This document shows, piece by piece, positions 33,976-42,086 of a DNA stretch of 64,000 bases. The translations under genes were made by a program, and so were the position numbers. The notes under the pieces are model-generated. The model was not told where the DNA came from. It saw only the letters and a list, made by a program, of their open reading frames with translations, and did not search any database. The stretch comes from Streptomyces lanatus (GTDB lineage Bacteria > Actinomycetota > Actinomycetes > Streptomycetales > Streptomycetaceae). The stretch covers positions 248,001 to 312,000 of the forward strand of contig NZ_BNBM01000002.1 in assembly GCF_014655715.1 (NCBI RefSeq), given 5' to 3'. Each line of letters starts with the position of its first letter. Position 1 is the first letter of the stretch.

Positions 33976-35145
33976 ATGGATGCGGATACGTATGCGTATA
34001 CGGATGTGGATTCGGTGGTACGTCGGGACTCCGCGCTCCTGGAGGACGACCTGCGCGCGTTCCTGGACTCTCTCACCCCGGGCACGGGCACGGCGTCCGC
34101 GTACGCCACCGCCCTGCACCGCTCCCTCCACACCCCGGTGGCCGACGCCCTCGGCTCCAAGGTGGGCCAGCAGGCACTGCCGCCGACCGCGGGGGCGCCG
34201 GGCGGTACGGCACCGCTGCGGCCGTCGATGGTGTACTGGGCGTACCGCAACTACCGGGGATTTCCGGGCGGGCCGAGCGACGGGACCGCCCCTCCCGACC
34301 TGGCCGTGGTGCGGCGGGTGGCGGTGGCCGTGCGGGTTCTGCTGAAGGCCGGGGTCGCGCTCGACGACATCCAGGACGGCAGCGACGTCCGCTACGGCGA
34401 GCCCGCGCTGCATGCCACCCACGGGGTGCCGGTCGCCCTGAACACCGGCTGCTGGCTGATCATGGAGGCGCTGCGGTATGTCGCGGACCCGGCGGTGGCG
34501 GACAGCCTGGTCCGCAGCGTCGGGCACGGCTTCACCGGACAGGCGCTCGATCTGGCGACCCGGTCGGCGGACACCCGCGCCGAGCTGCTGGCCGACTCGG
34601 GTGAGGCGCGGGTGCGGTTCTGGGAGTCGATGGCCGAGCGCAAGACGGGCACGTTGTTCCGGATGCCGCTGGACGCGGCCCTCGCGGGGCTGCGGGTGGT
34701 CGAGGAGGAGCGGCATGTCCTCGACGACGCGATGCGCCGGCTCGGGCTGGCGAGCCAGCTCTTCAACGACCTCACCGACGTCCTGCCGGAGCTGGGCGGC
34801 GCCAACACCCACGAGGACTTCGACGGGCTGAGCAACCGGGTGTTCCTGGAACTCCTCACCTCCGGGCCACCCCCCGCGGACCCCAGCACCCTCACGGGCA
34901 CCCGCCTGAGGTCATACGTCCTCGACCACCCCATGCTCCGGCCCACCCTGCTCGAACTCGCCGACCAGGCCGCCGAGTTGAAGCGCACCGCCAAGGAGGC
35001 CGTGCACGGCGTGTGCCGGTCGGCGCGCAGCGCGGCCTACTTCGATGTGACGATCGACCGCAAGGGGCATCTGATCGACCGGTTGCCGGAAACCGTGCGG
35101 CGATGGAGCGGCGGGGTCACGCCCGCGTCCCCTCCAGGTACTTGA
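33976..35145 (+). CDS. Polyprenyl (isoprenyl) diphosphate synthase-like protein
   Basis: This 389-aa all-helical protein has both aspartate-rich motifs of trans-prenyltransferases: DDIQD at 130-134 and NDLTD at 264-268. These bind Mg and the diphosphate substrates. The residues around them (LLKAGVALDDIQDGSDVRYG and ASQLFNDLTDVL) support the call, and helix GQALDLATRSADTRAELL fits too. The front is repetitive (MDADTYAYTDVDS) and its start is weakly supported. The second motif has N for the first D, which also occurs in terpene cyclases. No terpene, phytoene or mep genes are near, so product and role are unknown. It converges on the response regulator with a 29-bp overlap. Confidence 0.75.
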   Translation: MDADTYAYTDVDSVVRRDSALLEDDLRAFLDSLTPGTGTASAYATALHRSLHTPVADALGSKVGQQALPPTAGAPGGTAPLRPSMVYWAYRNYRGFPGGPSDGTAPPDLAVVRRVAVAVRVLLKAGVALDDIQDGSDVRYGEPALHATHGVPVALNTGCWLIMEALRYVADPAVADSLVRSVGHGFTGQALDLATRSADTRAELLADSGEARVRFWESMAERKTGTLFRMPLDAALAGLRVVEEERHVLDDAMRRLGLASQLFNDLTDVLPELGGANTHEDFDGLSNRVFLELLTSGPPPADPSTLTGTRLRSYVLDHPMLRPTLLELADQAAELKRTAKEAVHGVCRSARSAAYFDVTIDRKGHLIDRLPETVRRWSGGVTPASPPGT

Positions 35146-35767
35146 GGACGGCCAGGACCCGGCGGTGGCCCGTGTCCGACGGGGGTAGGTCGAGCTTGGT
35201 GAAGATGTTGGCGACGTGTTTCTCCACGGCCCGTTCGGAGATGGTGAGGGCGGTCGCGATCGCGTGGTTGGTGCGGCCCTCGGCCATGCGTCCGAGCACC
35301 TCGCGCTCGCGGGGTGTCAGCGAGTCCAGGGCGGTGGCCCGGCGGCTCGCGCCGAAGAGCTGGGCGACGACCTCGGGGTCCAGCGCGGTGCCGCCGGCCG
35401 CGACCCGCTCCAGCGCGCCGACGAACTCCCCGATGTCGACGACCCGTTCCTTCAGGAGATACCCGAACCCGGCGGGGTCGGTGAGCAGTCGGGCGGCGTG
35501 CGCGGTCTCGACGTACTGGGAGAACACCAGAACCCCCAGCCCCGGGTGCTCCTGCCGCAGCCGCAGGGCCGCGCGCACGCCCTCGTCGCTCTGGTCGGGC
35601 GGCAGTCTGACGTCGACGACGGCGACGTCGGGGGCGTGTTCGGCGACGGCGGCGAGGAGGGCCTCGGCGTCGGCGACGGCCGCGACGACCTCGACGTCCC
35701 TCAGCCGCAGCAGTTGCGCGAGTCCGTCCCGCAGGATGGCGGAGTCCTCGGCGATGACGACGCGCAT
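35117..35767 (-). CDS. NarL/LuxR-family response regulator
   Basis: This 216-aa regulator has a receiver domain (1-about 120) with phospho-acceptor Asp52 in VAVVDVRLPP and the conserved Lys in GYLLKERV, and a C-terminal LuxR helix-turn-helix (about 150-210; SLTPREREVLGRMAEGRTNH, then AIATALTISERAVEKHVANI). It is 88 bp downstream of the histidine kinase gene and is almost certainly its partner. The stimulus and targets are unknown; the next operon rightward, divergent, is nirBD, but nothing shows that it is controlled from here. Confidence 0.92.
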   Translation of the reverse strand: MRVVIAEDSAILRDGLAQLLRLRDVEVVAAVADAEALLAAVAEHAPDVAVVDVRLPPDQSDEGVRAALRLRQEHPGLGVLVFSQYVETAHAARLLTDPAGFGYLLKERVVDIGEFVGALERVAAGGTALDPEVVAQLFGASRRATALDSLTPREREVLGRMAEGRTNHAIATALTISERAVEKHVANIFTKLDLPPSDTGHRRVLAVLKYLEGTRA

Positions 35768-35855
35768 GCGGCTCCGATCGGCGGTCGGGGAGAGGTCGGG
35801 GGCGGTGAGCCGGGCACGGGCGGCTCGACCTCGACCACCGTAGACCCTCGTGCCG

Positions 35856-37130
35856 TCACGGCAGCTCCACCGTCACCACGGTCGGCCCGCCCTCCGGGCT
35901 GTCGCAGACCAAGGTGCCGTCCACCGTACGCACCCGCGCCAGCAACCCCGTGAGCCCGGAGCCCGCCCCGATCACCGCCCCGCCCCGCCCGGCGTCGGCG
36001 ACCCGCAGGCGCAGCGGCCCGCCGTCGGCGGTGACGGTCACCGTCGCCGAGTCGGCGCCGCTGTGCTTGGTGGCGTTGGCGAGGAGTTCGGCGGCGCAGA
36101 AGTAGGCGATGGACTCGACGGCCGGGGTGGGGCGGACGCGGATGTCGGTGGTGACGTGGACGCTGAGAGGGCTGTCGGCGGCGAGGGTGGCGAGGGCCGC
36201 GGGCAGGCCCTCGTCGAGTACGGGCGGATGGATGCCCTTGACGAGATGGCGCAGGTCGGCGATGGCCTGGGTGGCGTTGGAGCGGGCGGTGTCGACGGCG
36301 GCGAGGACGCGGTCGCGGTCGGCGTCGGCGGTGACCAGTTCGCCGATCACGGTCAGATGCATCGCGAGGCCGACGAGCCGGGCCTGGGTGCCGTCGTGCA
36401 GGTCGCGCTCGATCCGGCGCAGGGTGGCGGCGGCGTCCTCGACGGCGTGCGCGCGGGTCTCCTCCAGGGCCCGGATCCGGCGGTCGGCGGCGCTCGGGCC
36501 GAGCAGCGCGGCCAGCAGGAGCCGGTGAGGGGTGAGGGCGTGCCGGACGAGGACGGGGGCGACGGCGAGCAGCAGCAGTCCGACCGCGACCGGGATCAGC
36601 CAGCGCGGCCAGCTGTCGACCTGGTACCCGAAGAACTCCAGCGAGACCTGCGACACCGAGCCGTCGGCATGGTGGACGGTCCGGTGGTTCAGGTGCTTGA
36701 GCAGCGGATGCAGGGTGAGCAGGACGCCGTACACATATCCGGCGACGACGGCGAGGAGCCCGAGCACGGCGGTGAACGGCGTCGCCAGGGCGCAGCCCAC
36801 GGCCCGCCAGCCGGTCCGCTCCCCCAGCACCGCCCGCCGCCACCCCAGCACCCCGGCGCCCGTCGGCGGCGTCGGCGCCTCGATCTCCACGCCGAGCAGC
36901 CCGCGGGCCAGCGCCCGCTGGAGCGCACCCAGCGCGAGCGCACCCCGCACGGTCCCGGCGATCAGCCACAGCCCCAGCGTGGTCACGGACAGCACCCCGC
37001 CCACCGCCAGCCCGACCAGGACCAGCACGAAGCCGACGAGGGCGAGGGGGAAGGCGATCACCGCGAAGAGCAGGGCGGCCAGGGCGCGGCGGCCGAAGGT
37101 GGCGGCGGCGAGGGAGCGCAGGCGGTTCAC
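35856..37130 (-). CDS. Sensor histidine kinase (HisKA_3, with putative sensor domain)
   Basis: This 424-aa membrane kinase has several hydrophobic segments in residues 1-200, arranged as a pfam13796-like sensor domain, with a polar loop SLEFFGYQVDSWPRW. The dimerisation helix carries the phosphorylated His in RIERDLHDGTQARLVGLAMH (about 245-262). The ATPase domain has the N box AELLANATKHSGADSATV and a short G box (VADAGRGGAVIGAGSGLTGL). It pairs with the regulator at 35117. The GTG start lies 9 bp after the stop of the sensor-like gene upstream. Confidence 0.9.
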   Translation of the reverse strand: MNRLRSLAAATFGRRALAALLFAVIAFPLALVGFVLVLVGLAVGGVLSVTTLGLWLIAGTVRGALALGALQRALARGLLGVEIEAPTPPTGAGVLGWRRAVLGERTGWRAVGCALATPFTAVLGLLAVVAGYVYGVLLTLHPLLKHLNHRTVHHADGSVSQVSLEFFGYQVDSWPRWLIPVAVGLLLLAVAPVLVRHALTPHRLLLAALLGPSAADRRIRALEETRAHAVEDAAATLRRIERDLHDGTQARLVGLAMHLTVIGELVTADADRDRVLAAVDTARSNATQAIADLRHLVKGIHPPVLDEGLPAALATLAADSPLSVHVTTDIRVRPTPAVESIAYFCAAELLANATKHSGADSATVTVTADGGPLRLRVADAGRGGAVIGAGSGLTGLLARVRTVDGTLVCDSPEGGPTVVTVELP

Positions 37131-37139
37131 GGGGTCAAC

Positions 37140-37640
37140 CTAGGTCAGGGTGGTGCGGGCGAGGCGGAGCTGGAGGGTGGTGAGGCCGCGTACGGCCCAT
37201 GGCATGAGCAGCAGGAAGCCGAGGCCGCCCACGATCGCGTGGAACGCCCAGGCCCCGCCGTACGTCGGTCCGCCCCAGGCGTCGGAGGCGTCGTCGCCCG
37301 CTCGCAGGGGCCAGCCGAGGTTCATGGGGACGATGGACCAGCCGTACAGGGTGACGGCGGCGGTGAGGAGGTTGAGCGGCAGTGCCGCCAGGGCGTGCAG
37401 CAGCCCCGCGCGCGGGCCGCCGGTCAGCTCGGCGCCGAGCAGTCCGCGCACCAGCCCCCGCTGCCAGCGCCCGGTCGGCAGGCCCGCCAGAGCCAGTGGG
37501 ACGCACACCACACCCACCGGAAGCGCGGCCACCGCATACGCGGTGCGCCGCCAGGTCACCGCGGTGAACGGCTCGCGCACCAGCCGCCAGATCCAGATGG
37601 CGGCGGCGTCCTGCCGCGCGGGTTCCCGCATCAGGTCCAT
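37140..37640 (-). CDS. Membrane protein resembling the kinase's sensor domain
   Basis: This 166-aa protein has about four hydrophobic segments and repeats the plan of the kinase N-terminus: a basic start, LPVGVVCVPLALAGLPTGRW then QRGLVRGLLGAELTGGPRAG, and the loop WSIVPMNLGWPLRAG. It therefore looks like a free-standing copy of the sensor module with no kinase domain. AGGGGG precedes the ATG. It is the first gene of the three-gene unit with the kinase and regulator, and may modulate the kinase by pairing with it in the membrane. Confidence 0.75.
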   Translation of the reverse strand: MDLMREPARQDAAAIWIWRLVREPFTAVTWRRTAYAVAALPVGVVCVPLALAGLPTGRWQRGLVRGLLGAELTGGPRAGLLHALAALPLNLLTAAVTLYGWSIVPMNLGWPLRAGDDASDAWGGPTYGGAWAFHAIVGGLGFLLLMPWAVRGLTTLQLRLARTTLT

Positions 37641-37839
37641 GCCGCGTCCCCCTGGGTCCGAGCTGCTGAAAGCCGATGCCTACAGCGTCCCGCCCCGCGC
37701 GGTCGTATTCGATGGGGCCTGCACGGAAGTCGAGGGTACGGTTCACCCCACCACGCCTCCGGCGCACCCGGCCTCACAGCCCGCTCCCACCGCGCCCGCC
37801 GAACCCTCACACCCACGCCCCGGGCTCGCTGAGGGCAGC

Positions 37840-37877
37840 GTTCCTCGTGGGAAACAGAGGTGATGCGGTCGGGAAAC
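37840..37877 (+). promoter_or_regulatory. GlnR-type box upstream of the nirBD operon
   Basis: GAAAC occurs at 37851-37855 and 37873-37877, exactly 22 bp apart, and each is preceded at 11 bp by a partial GTnAC half-site (GTTCC at 37840-37844, one mismatch; GATGC at 37862-37866, weaker). This is the a-n6-b-n6-a-n6-b plan of Streptomyces GlnR boxes. It ends 23 bp before the first ATG of the operon. Confidence 0.6.
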
Positions 37878-37900
37878 ACCGGCACCGCACGCTCCTGGAC

Positions 37901-39109
37901 ATGACCTCGAATACGCGTGTGGTGGTGATCGGCGCCGGCCTCGCGGGCGTACGGCTCGCCCGGCGGCTCGGCGAGCTGGGCATGCCCGTGACGCTCGTCG
38001 GCGACGAGGAGCACCGCCCGTACAACAGGGTGCTGCTCGCCGAGGTGCTGGCCGGACGGTACAGCCCCGAGGTGATCGCCCTGCCGGCGCCCGCGGAGCT
38101 GACCCGCGGCCGGGTCACCGGCATCGACCGCGAGGCGCGAGCCGTACGTCTCGCGGACGGGTCGGAGATCGCATACGACACCCTCGTCCTGGCCACCGGG
38201 TCCAACCCGGTGCTGCCGCCGCTGCGCGGTCTGTTCACGCCCGACCACGAGCTGCCGGAGGGCGTCCACGCCTTCCGCACCATGGACGACTGCCTGGGGC
38301 TTTCCAAGGCCGTGCGGCCGGGCGTCAAGGCCGTCGTCATCGGCGGCGGGCTCCTCGGGGTCTCCGCGGCCCGTGCCCTGGCGCTGCGCGGTGCGCAGGT
38401 CGTGCTCGCCCAGCAGTCCGAGCGACTGATGGAGCGTCAGCTCGATCCGGCCGCCTCGAAACTGGTCCGGCGCCATCTCACCGACCTCGGCGTCGAGGTC
38501 CACACCGATCTGCGGGTACGGGACGTGCGCTGCGTCGGCGGCGCGGTCCGCTCGGTGGAGATGGCCGACGGCTACGCCCTCGACGCCGACCTGGTCGTCC
38601 TGGCCTGCGGCGTCCACCCGCGCGCCGGCCTCGCCAAGGACGCGGGGCTCGCCGTCCACAAGGGCATCCTCGTCGACGACGAACTCCGTACGTCCGACCC
38701 GCACATCCGGGCCGTCGGCGACTGCGCGCAGCACGACGGCACGGTGTACGGGCTGGCCGCGCCCGCGCTCGAACAGGCCGATGTCCTGGCCGAGTCGATC
38801 GCCGGCCGCGAAGCCCGCTACACCGGCACCCGCGCGCTGACCCGGCTGACGCTGGCCGGTGAGGGCTTCTTCGACCTCGCCGCGTTCGGCGAGACCGAGG
38901 CCCGGCCCGGCGACGACGTCGTCCAGCTCACGGACGCCACCCGCGGCACCTACCGCAAGGTCGTCGTCCGCGACGACCGCCTGGTCGGCGGGGTCCTCGT
39001 CGGCGAACTCGGCACCGTCGGCGCGCTCGCCCGCGCCTGGGAGGGAGCAGAGCCGCTCCCCGACGACGGCCCCCTGCTCCACCTGCTCACCAACGATGGA
39101 GGCTCCTGA
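37901..39109 (+). CDS. FAD/NAD(P)-dependent oxidoreductase, NirB N-terminal-like
   Basis: This 402-aa flavoprotein matches the FAD/NAD module of NirB but stops before its iron-sulphur and siroheme parts. It has the GxGxxG VVVIGAGLAGVRLARRLGEL, the family's HRPYNRVLLAEVLAG, a second nucleotide fold VVIGGGLLGVSAARALALRG and the FAD contact IRAVGDCAQHDG. It likely feeds electrons to the nitrate or nitrite reductase; the nitrate reductase gene in this window lacks an adjacent electron-transfer subunit. The ATG at 37901 has only a weak ribosome site. The stop overlaps the nirB ATG (TGATG). Confidence 0.85.
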   Translation: MTSNTRVVVIGAGLAGVRLARRLGELGMPVTLVGDEEHRPYNRVLLAEVLAGRYSPEVIALPAPAELTRGRVTGIDREARAVRLADGSEIAYDTLVLATGSNPVLPPLRGLFTPDHELPEGVHAFRTMDDCLGLSKAVRPGVKAVVIGGGLLGVSAARALALRGAQVVLAQQSERLMERQLDPAASKLVRRHLTDLGVEVHTDLRVRDVRCVGGAVRSVEMADGYALDADLVVLACGVHPRAGLAKDAGLAVHKGILVDDELRTSDPHIRAVGDCAQHDGTVYGLAAPALEQADVLAESIAGREARYTGTRALTRLTLAGEGFFDLAAFGETEARPGDDVVQLTDATRGTYRKVVVRDDRLVGGVLVGELGTVGALARAWEGAEPLPDDGPLLHLLTNDGGS

Positions 39110-41712
39110 TGACCGCCACCCCGGAGGCCACGGAGGCCACCCCCACGATCGTGCTCGTCGGCCACGGCATGGTCGGCCAGCGCTTCCTGGAGGCACTCGC
39201 CGAGCGCGGCATGACCGCCACGCACCGTGTGGTCGTGCTGTGCGAGGAGCCGCGTCCGGCGTACGACCGCGTGGCGCTCACCTCGTACTTCTCGGGCAAG
39301 ACCCCCGAGGACCTCTCCATGACCGACATGGAGTTCATCGACACGCACGGCATCGAGCTGTACGTCGGTGACCCGGCCGTCGCCGTCGACCGCGAGGCCC
39401 GCAAGGTCACCGCCCGGTCCGGCGAGGTCTTCGAGTACGACACTCTCGTCCTCGCCACCGGCTCCTACCCCTTCGTGCCGCCGGTCCCGAACAAGGACGC
39501 CGCCGGCTGCTTCGTGTACCGCACGATCGAGGACCTGCTCGCGATCGAGGAGTACGCGAAGTCGCGGACGACGGGTGCGGTCGTCGGCGGCGGACTGCTG
39601 GGTCTGGAGGCGGCGGGCGCGCTGAAGGGCCTCGGACTGACCTCCCACATCGTGGAGTTCGCGCCCCGGCTGATGCCCGTGCAGGTCGACGACGGCGGCG
39701 GCGCGGCGCTGCTGCGCACTATCGAGGACATGGGCCTGACGGTGCACACGGGTGTGGGCACGCAGGAGATCATCATTGATGGCGACGGCGCCGTCACCGG
39801 CATGAAGCTGTCCGACGGTTCCGAACTCGCCACCGACATGGTGGTGTTCAGCGCCGGTGTCCGCCCCCGCGACCAGCTGGCCCGCGACTGCGGCCTCACC
39901 GTCGGCGAACGCGGCGGCATCACCGTCGACGAGCAGTGCCGTACGGTCGCCGACCCGCGCGTGTTCGCGATCGGCGAGTGCGCGCTGGCCGCGGACGGCC
40001 GGGTGTACGGCCTGGTGGCCCCCGGTTACGAGCAGGCGGAGACGGCGGCGGCGACGATCGCGTCCGACGAGGCGTCGTTCCTCGGCGCGGACCTCTCCAC
40101 CAAGCTGAAGCTGCTCGGCGTGGACGTGGCGTCCTTCGGCGACGCGCACGGCACCGCCGAGGACTGCCTGGACGTGGTGTACTCCGACTCCCGCGCGGGC
40201 CTGTACAAGAAGCTGGTCATCGGCCGCGACGGCACCCTGCTCGGCGGCATCCTGGTCGGCGACGCGGAGGCGTACGGCACCCTGAAGGCGTTCACCGGCT
40301 CGGTCCCGCCGGTCTCGCCCGAGTCGCTCGTCCTGCCGGCCGGCGCCGGCGCGCCCGCCCAGCTCGGCCCCTCGGCGCTCCCCGACGACGCGATCATCTG
40401 CTCCTGCAACAACGTCACCAAGGGCACCATCCGCGGCGCGGTGACGGAGCACTCCTGCACCACCGTGCCCGAGGTGAAGAAGTGCACCAAGGCCGGTACG
40501 ACGTGCGGCAGTTGCGTCAAGGTCCTCGGCCAGCTGATCACCGCCGAGCTGGAGGCGTCCGGCGTCGAGGTCGACAAGGGCCTGTGCGGCTGCTTCGGGC
40601 AGACCCGCGAGGAGCTCTACGAGATCGTCCTCGCCCTGCGCATCAACACCTACCAGGACCTCCTCGACCGCTACGGCCGCGACGGCGCCCGGGGCGGCGA
40701 CGGCTGCGAGATCTGCAAGCCGGCCATCGGCTCGATCATCGCGTCCCTGGCCCCGACGATCGGCGCGAGCGGCTACGTCCTGGACGCCGAGCAGGCGGCC
40801 CTTCAGGACAGCAACGACCATTTCCTCGCCAACATCCAGAAGAACGGCTCGTACTCGGTCGTGCCGCGCATCCCCGGCGGTGAAGTGACCCCCGAGGGCC
40901 TGATCGTGATCGGCGAGATCGCCCGCGACTTCGGCCTCTACACGAAGATCACGGGCGGCCAGCGCATCGACATGTTCGGCGCACGGGTCGAGCAACTCCC
41001 CCTGATCTGGGCACGATTGGTCGACGCGGGCTTCGAGTCCGGCCACGCCTACGGCAAGTCCCTGCGCACCGTGAAGTCCTGCGTGGGCCAGACCTGGTGC
41101 CGCTACGGCGTCCAGGACTCGGTCCGCATGGCGATCGACCTGGAGCTGCGCTACCGGGGCCTGCGTTCCCCGCACAAGCTGAAGTCGGCGGTGTCGGGCT
41201 GCCAGCGCGAGTGCGCGGAGGCCCAGTCGAAGGACTTCGGCGTCATCGCCACCGCCAACGGCTGGAACCTCTACGTCGGCGGCAACGGCGGCGCGACCCC
41301 GCGCCACGCGGACCTCCTCGGCCAGGACCTCTCCGACGCCGAACTGATCCGCCTGATCGACCGCTTCCTGATGTTCTACATCCGCACGGCCGACCGCCTG
41401 GAGCGCACCTCGGTCTGGCTGGAGCGGATCCCCGGCGGCCTGGACCACGTCCGCGACGTGGTCGTCGAGGACTCCCTCGGCATCTGCGAGGAGCTGGAGA
41501 CGCTGATGGCGGCCCATGTCGCGAACTACCGCGACGAATGGTCCGAGACCATCAACGACCCCGAGAAGCTCGCCCGCTTCGTCTCCTTCATCAACGCCCC
41601 CGACACCCCCGACCCGGTCGTCGGCTTCGTCCCCGAGCGCGACCAGATCAAGCCCGATCTGCCGCTGCTGACCATCGGCCACCGCCCCCTGGAAGGAAGC
41701 GCCCAGCGATGA
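39109..41712 (+). CDS. nirB: Assimilatory nitrite reductase [NAD(P)H], large subunit
   Basis: This 867-aa cytosolic enzyme reduces nitrite to ammonium. Residues about 1-400 are the FAD/NAD part (IVLVGHGMVGQRFLEALAER and FAIGECALAADG). A [2Fe-2S] BFD-like domain follows (Cys431 and Cys433 in CSCNNVT, then CTKAGTTCGSC), with a second such segment (CGCFGQT and CEICKPAIG). The siroheme/[4Fe-4S] ligands are Cys658, Cys664 (SCVGQTWC) and Cys698, Cys702 (SGCQREC). All expected ligands are intact and the length is normal. It is coupled at both ends: TGATG with the flavoprotein, ATGA with nirD. Confidence 0.96.
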   Translation: MTATPEATEATPTIVLVGHGMVGQRFLEALAERGMTATHRVVVLCEEPRPAYDRVALTSYFSGKTPEDLSMTDMEFIDTHGIELYVGDPAVAVDREARKVTARSGEVFEYDTLVLATGSYPFVPPVPNKDAAGCFVYRTIEDLLAIEEYAKSRTTGAVVGGGLLGLEAAGALKGLGLTSHIVEFAPRLMPVQVDDGGGAALLRTIEDMGLTVHTGVGTQEIIIDGDGAVTGMKLSDGSELATDMVVFSAGVRPRDQLARDCGLTVGERGGITVDEQCRTVADPRVFAIGECALAADGRVYGLVAPGYEQAETAAATIASDEASFLGADLSTKLKLLGVDVASFGDAHGTAEDCLDVVYSDSRAGLYKKLVIGRDGTLLGGILVGDAEAYGTLKAFTGSVPPVSPESLVLPAGAGAPAQLGPSALPDDAIICSCNNVTKGTIRGAVTEHSCTTVPEVKKCTKAGTTCGSCVKVLGQLITAELEASGVEVDKGLCGCFGQTREELYEIVLALRINTYQDLLDRYGRDGARGGDGCEICKPAIGSIIASLAPTIGASGYVLDAEQAALQDSNDHFLANIQKNGSYSVVPRIPGGEVTPEGLIVIGEIARDFGLYTKITGGQRIDMFGARVEQLPLIWARLVDAGFESGHAYGKSLRTVKSCVGQTWCRYGVQDSVRMAIDLELRYRGLRSPHKLKSAVSGCQRECAEAQSKDFGVIATANGWNLYVGGNGGATPRHADLLGQDLSDAELIRLIDRFLMFYIRTADRLERTSVWLERIPGGLDHVRDVVVEDSLGICEELETLMAAHVANYRDEWSETINDPEKLARFVSFINAPDTPDPVVGFVPERDQIKPDLPLLTIGHRPLEGSAQR

Positions 41713-42059
41713 CCCTGGCACCCGAGACGACCGACCTGAAGGTCCAAGTACGCCTGGACGAGGACTGGATGCCGGTCTGCGACCTGACCCGCCTGCTCCC
41801 CGGCCGCGGCGTGGCCGCCCTGCTCCCGGACGGCGGCCAGGTGGCCCTGTTCCGCGACCGCGCCGGCCGGCTCTACGCGATCGACAACCGCGACCCCTTC
41901 GGCGGCGCCGCAGTCCTCTCCCGCGGCCTCACCGGCACCCACCAGGGCCGCCCGTTCGTGGCCTCGCCACTGCTGAAGCAGCGGTTCGACCTGGAGACGG
42001 GGCAGTGCCTGGACGACGAGTCGGTACGGATCACTACGTATGAGGTACGGGCCGCGTAG
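41709..42059 (+). CDS. nirD: Nitrite reductase small subunit
   Basis: This 116-aa protein has the Rieske-like fold of NirD: VCDLTRLLPGRGVAALLPDG then QVALFRDRAGRLYAIDNRDP. The positions that bind the [2Fe-2S] cluster in true Rieske proteins are not Cys/His pairs, as expected for NirD, where the subunit is structural. The ATG overlaps the nirB stop (ATGA). A near-palindrome around ACCGATCGGT just after the stop is the only possible terminator before the convergent gene at 42087. Confidence 0.93.
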   Translation: MTLAPETTDLKVQVRLDEDWMPVCDLTRLLPGRGVAALLPDGGQVALFRDRAGRLYAIDNRDPFGGAAVLSRGLTGTHQGRPFVASPLLKQRFDLETGQCLDDESVRITTYEVRAA

Positions 42060-42086
42060 GCGTCGCAAGCCTGCTGAACCGATCGG

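Noticed and set aside
38950..41721. Long open frame (923 codons) on the minus strand opposite nirB
   Set aside because: Antisense shadow of nirB; the nirB frame has all cofactor ligands.
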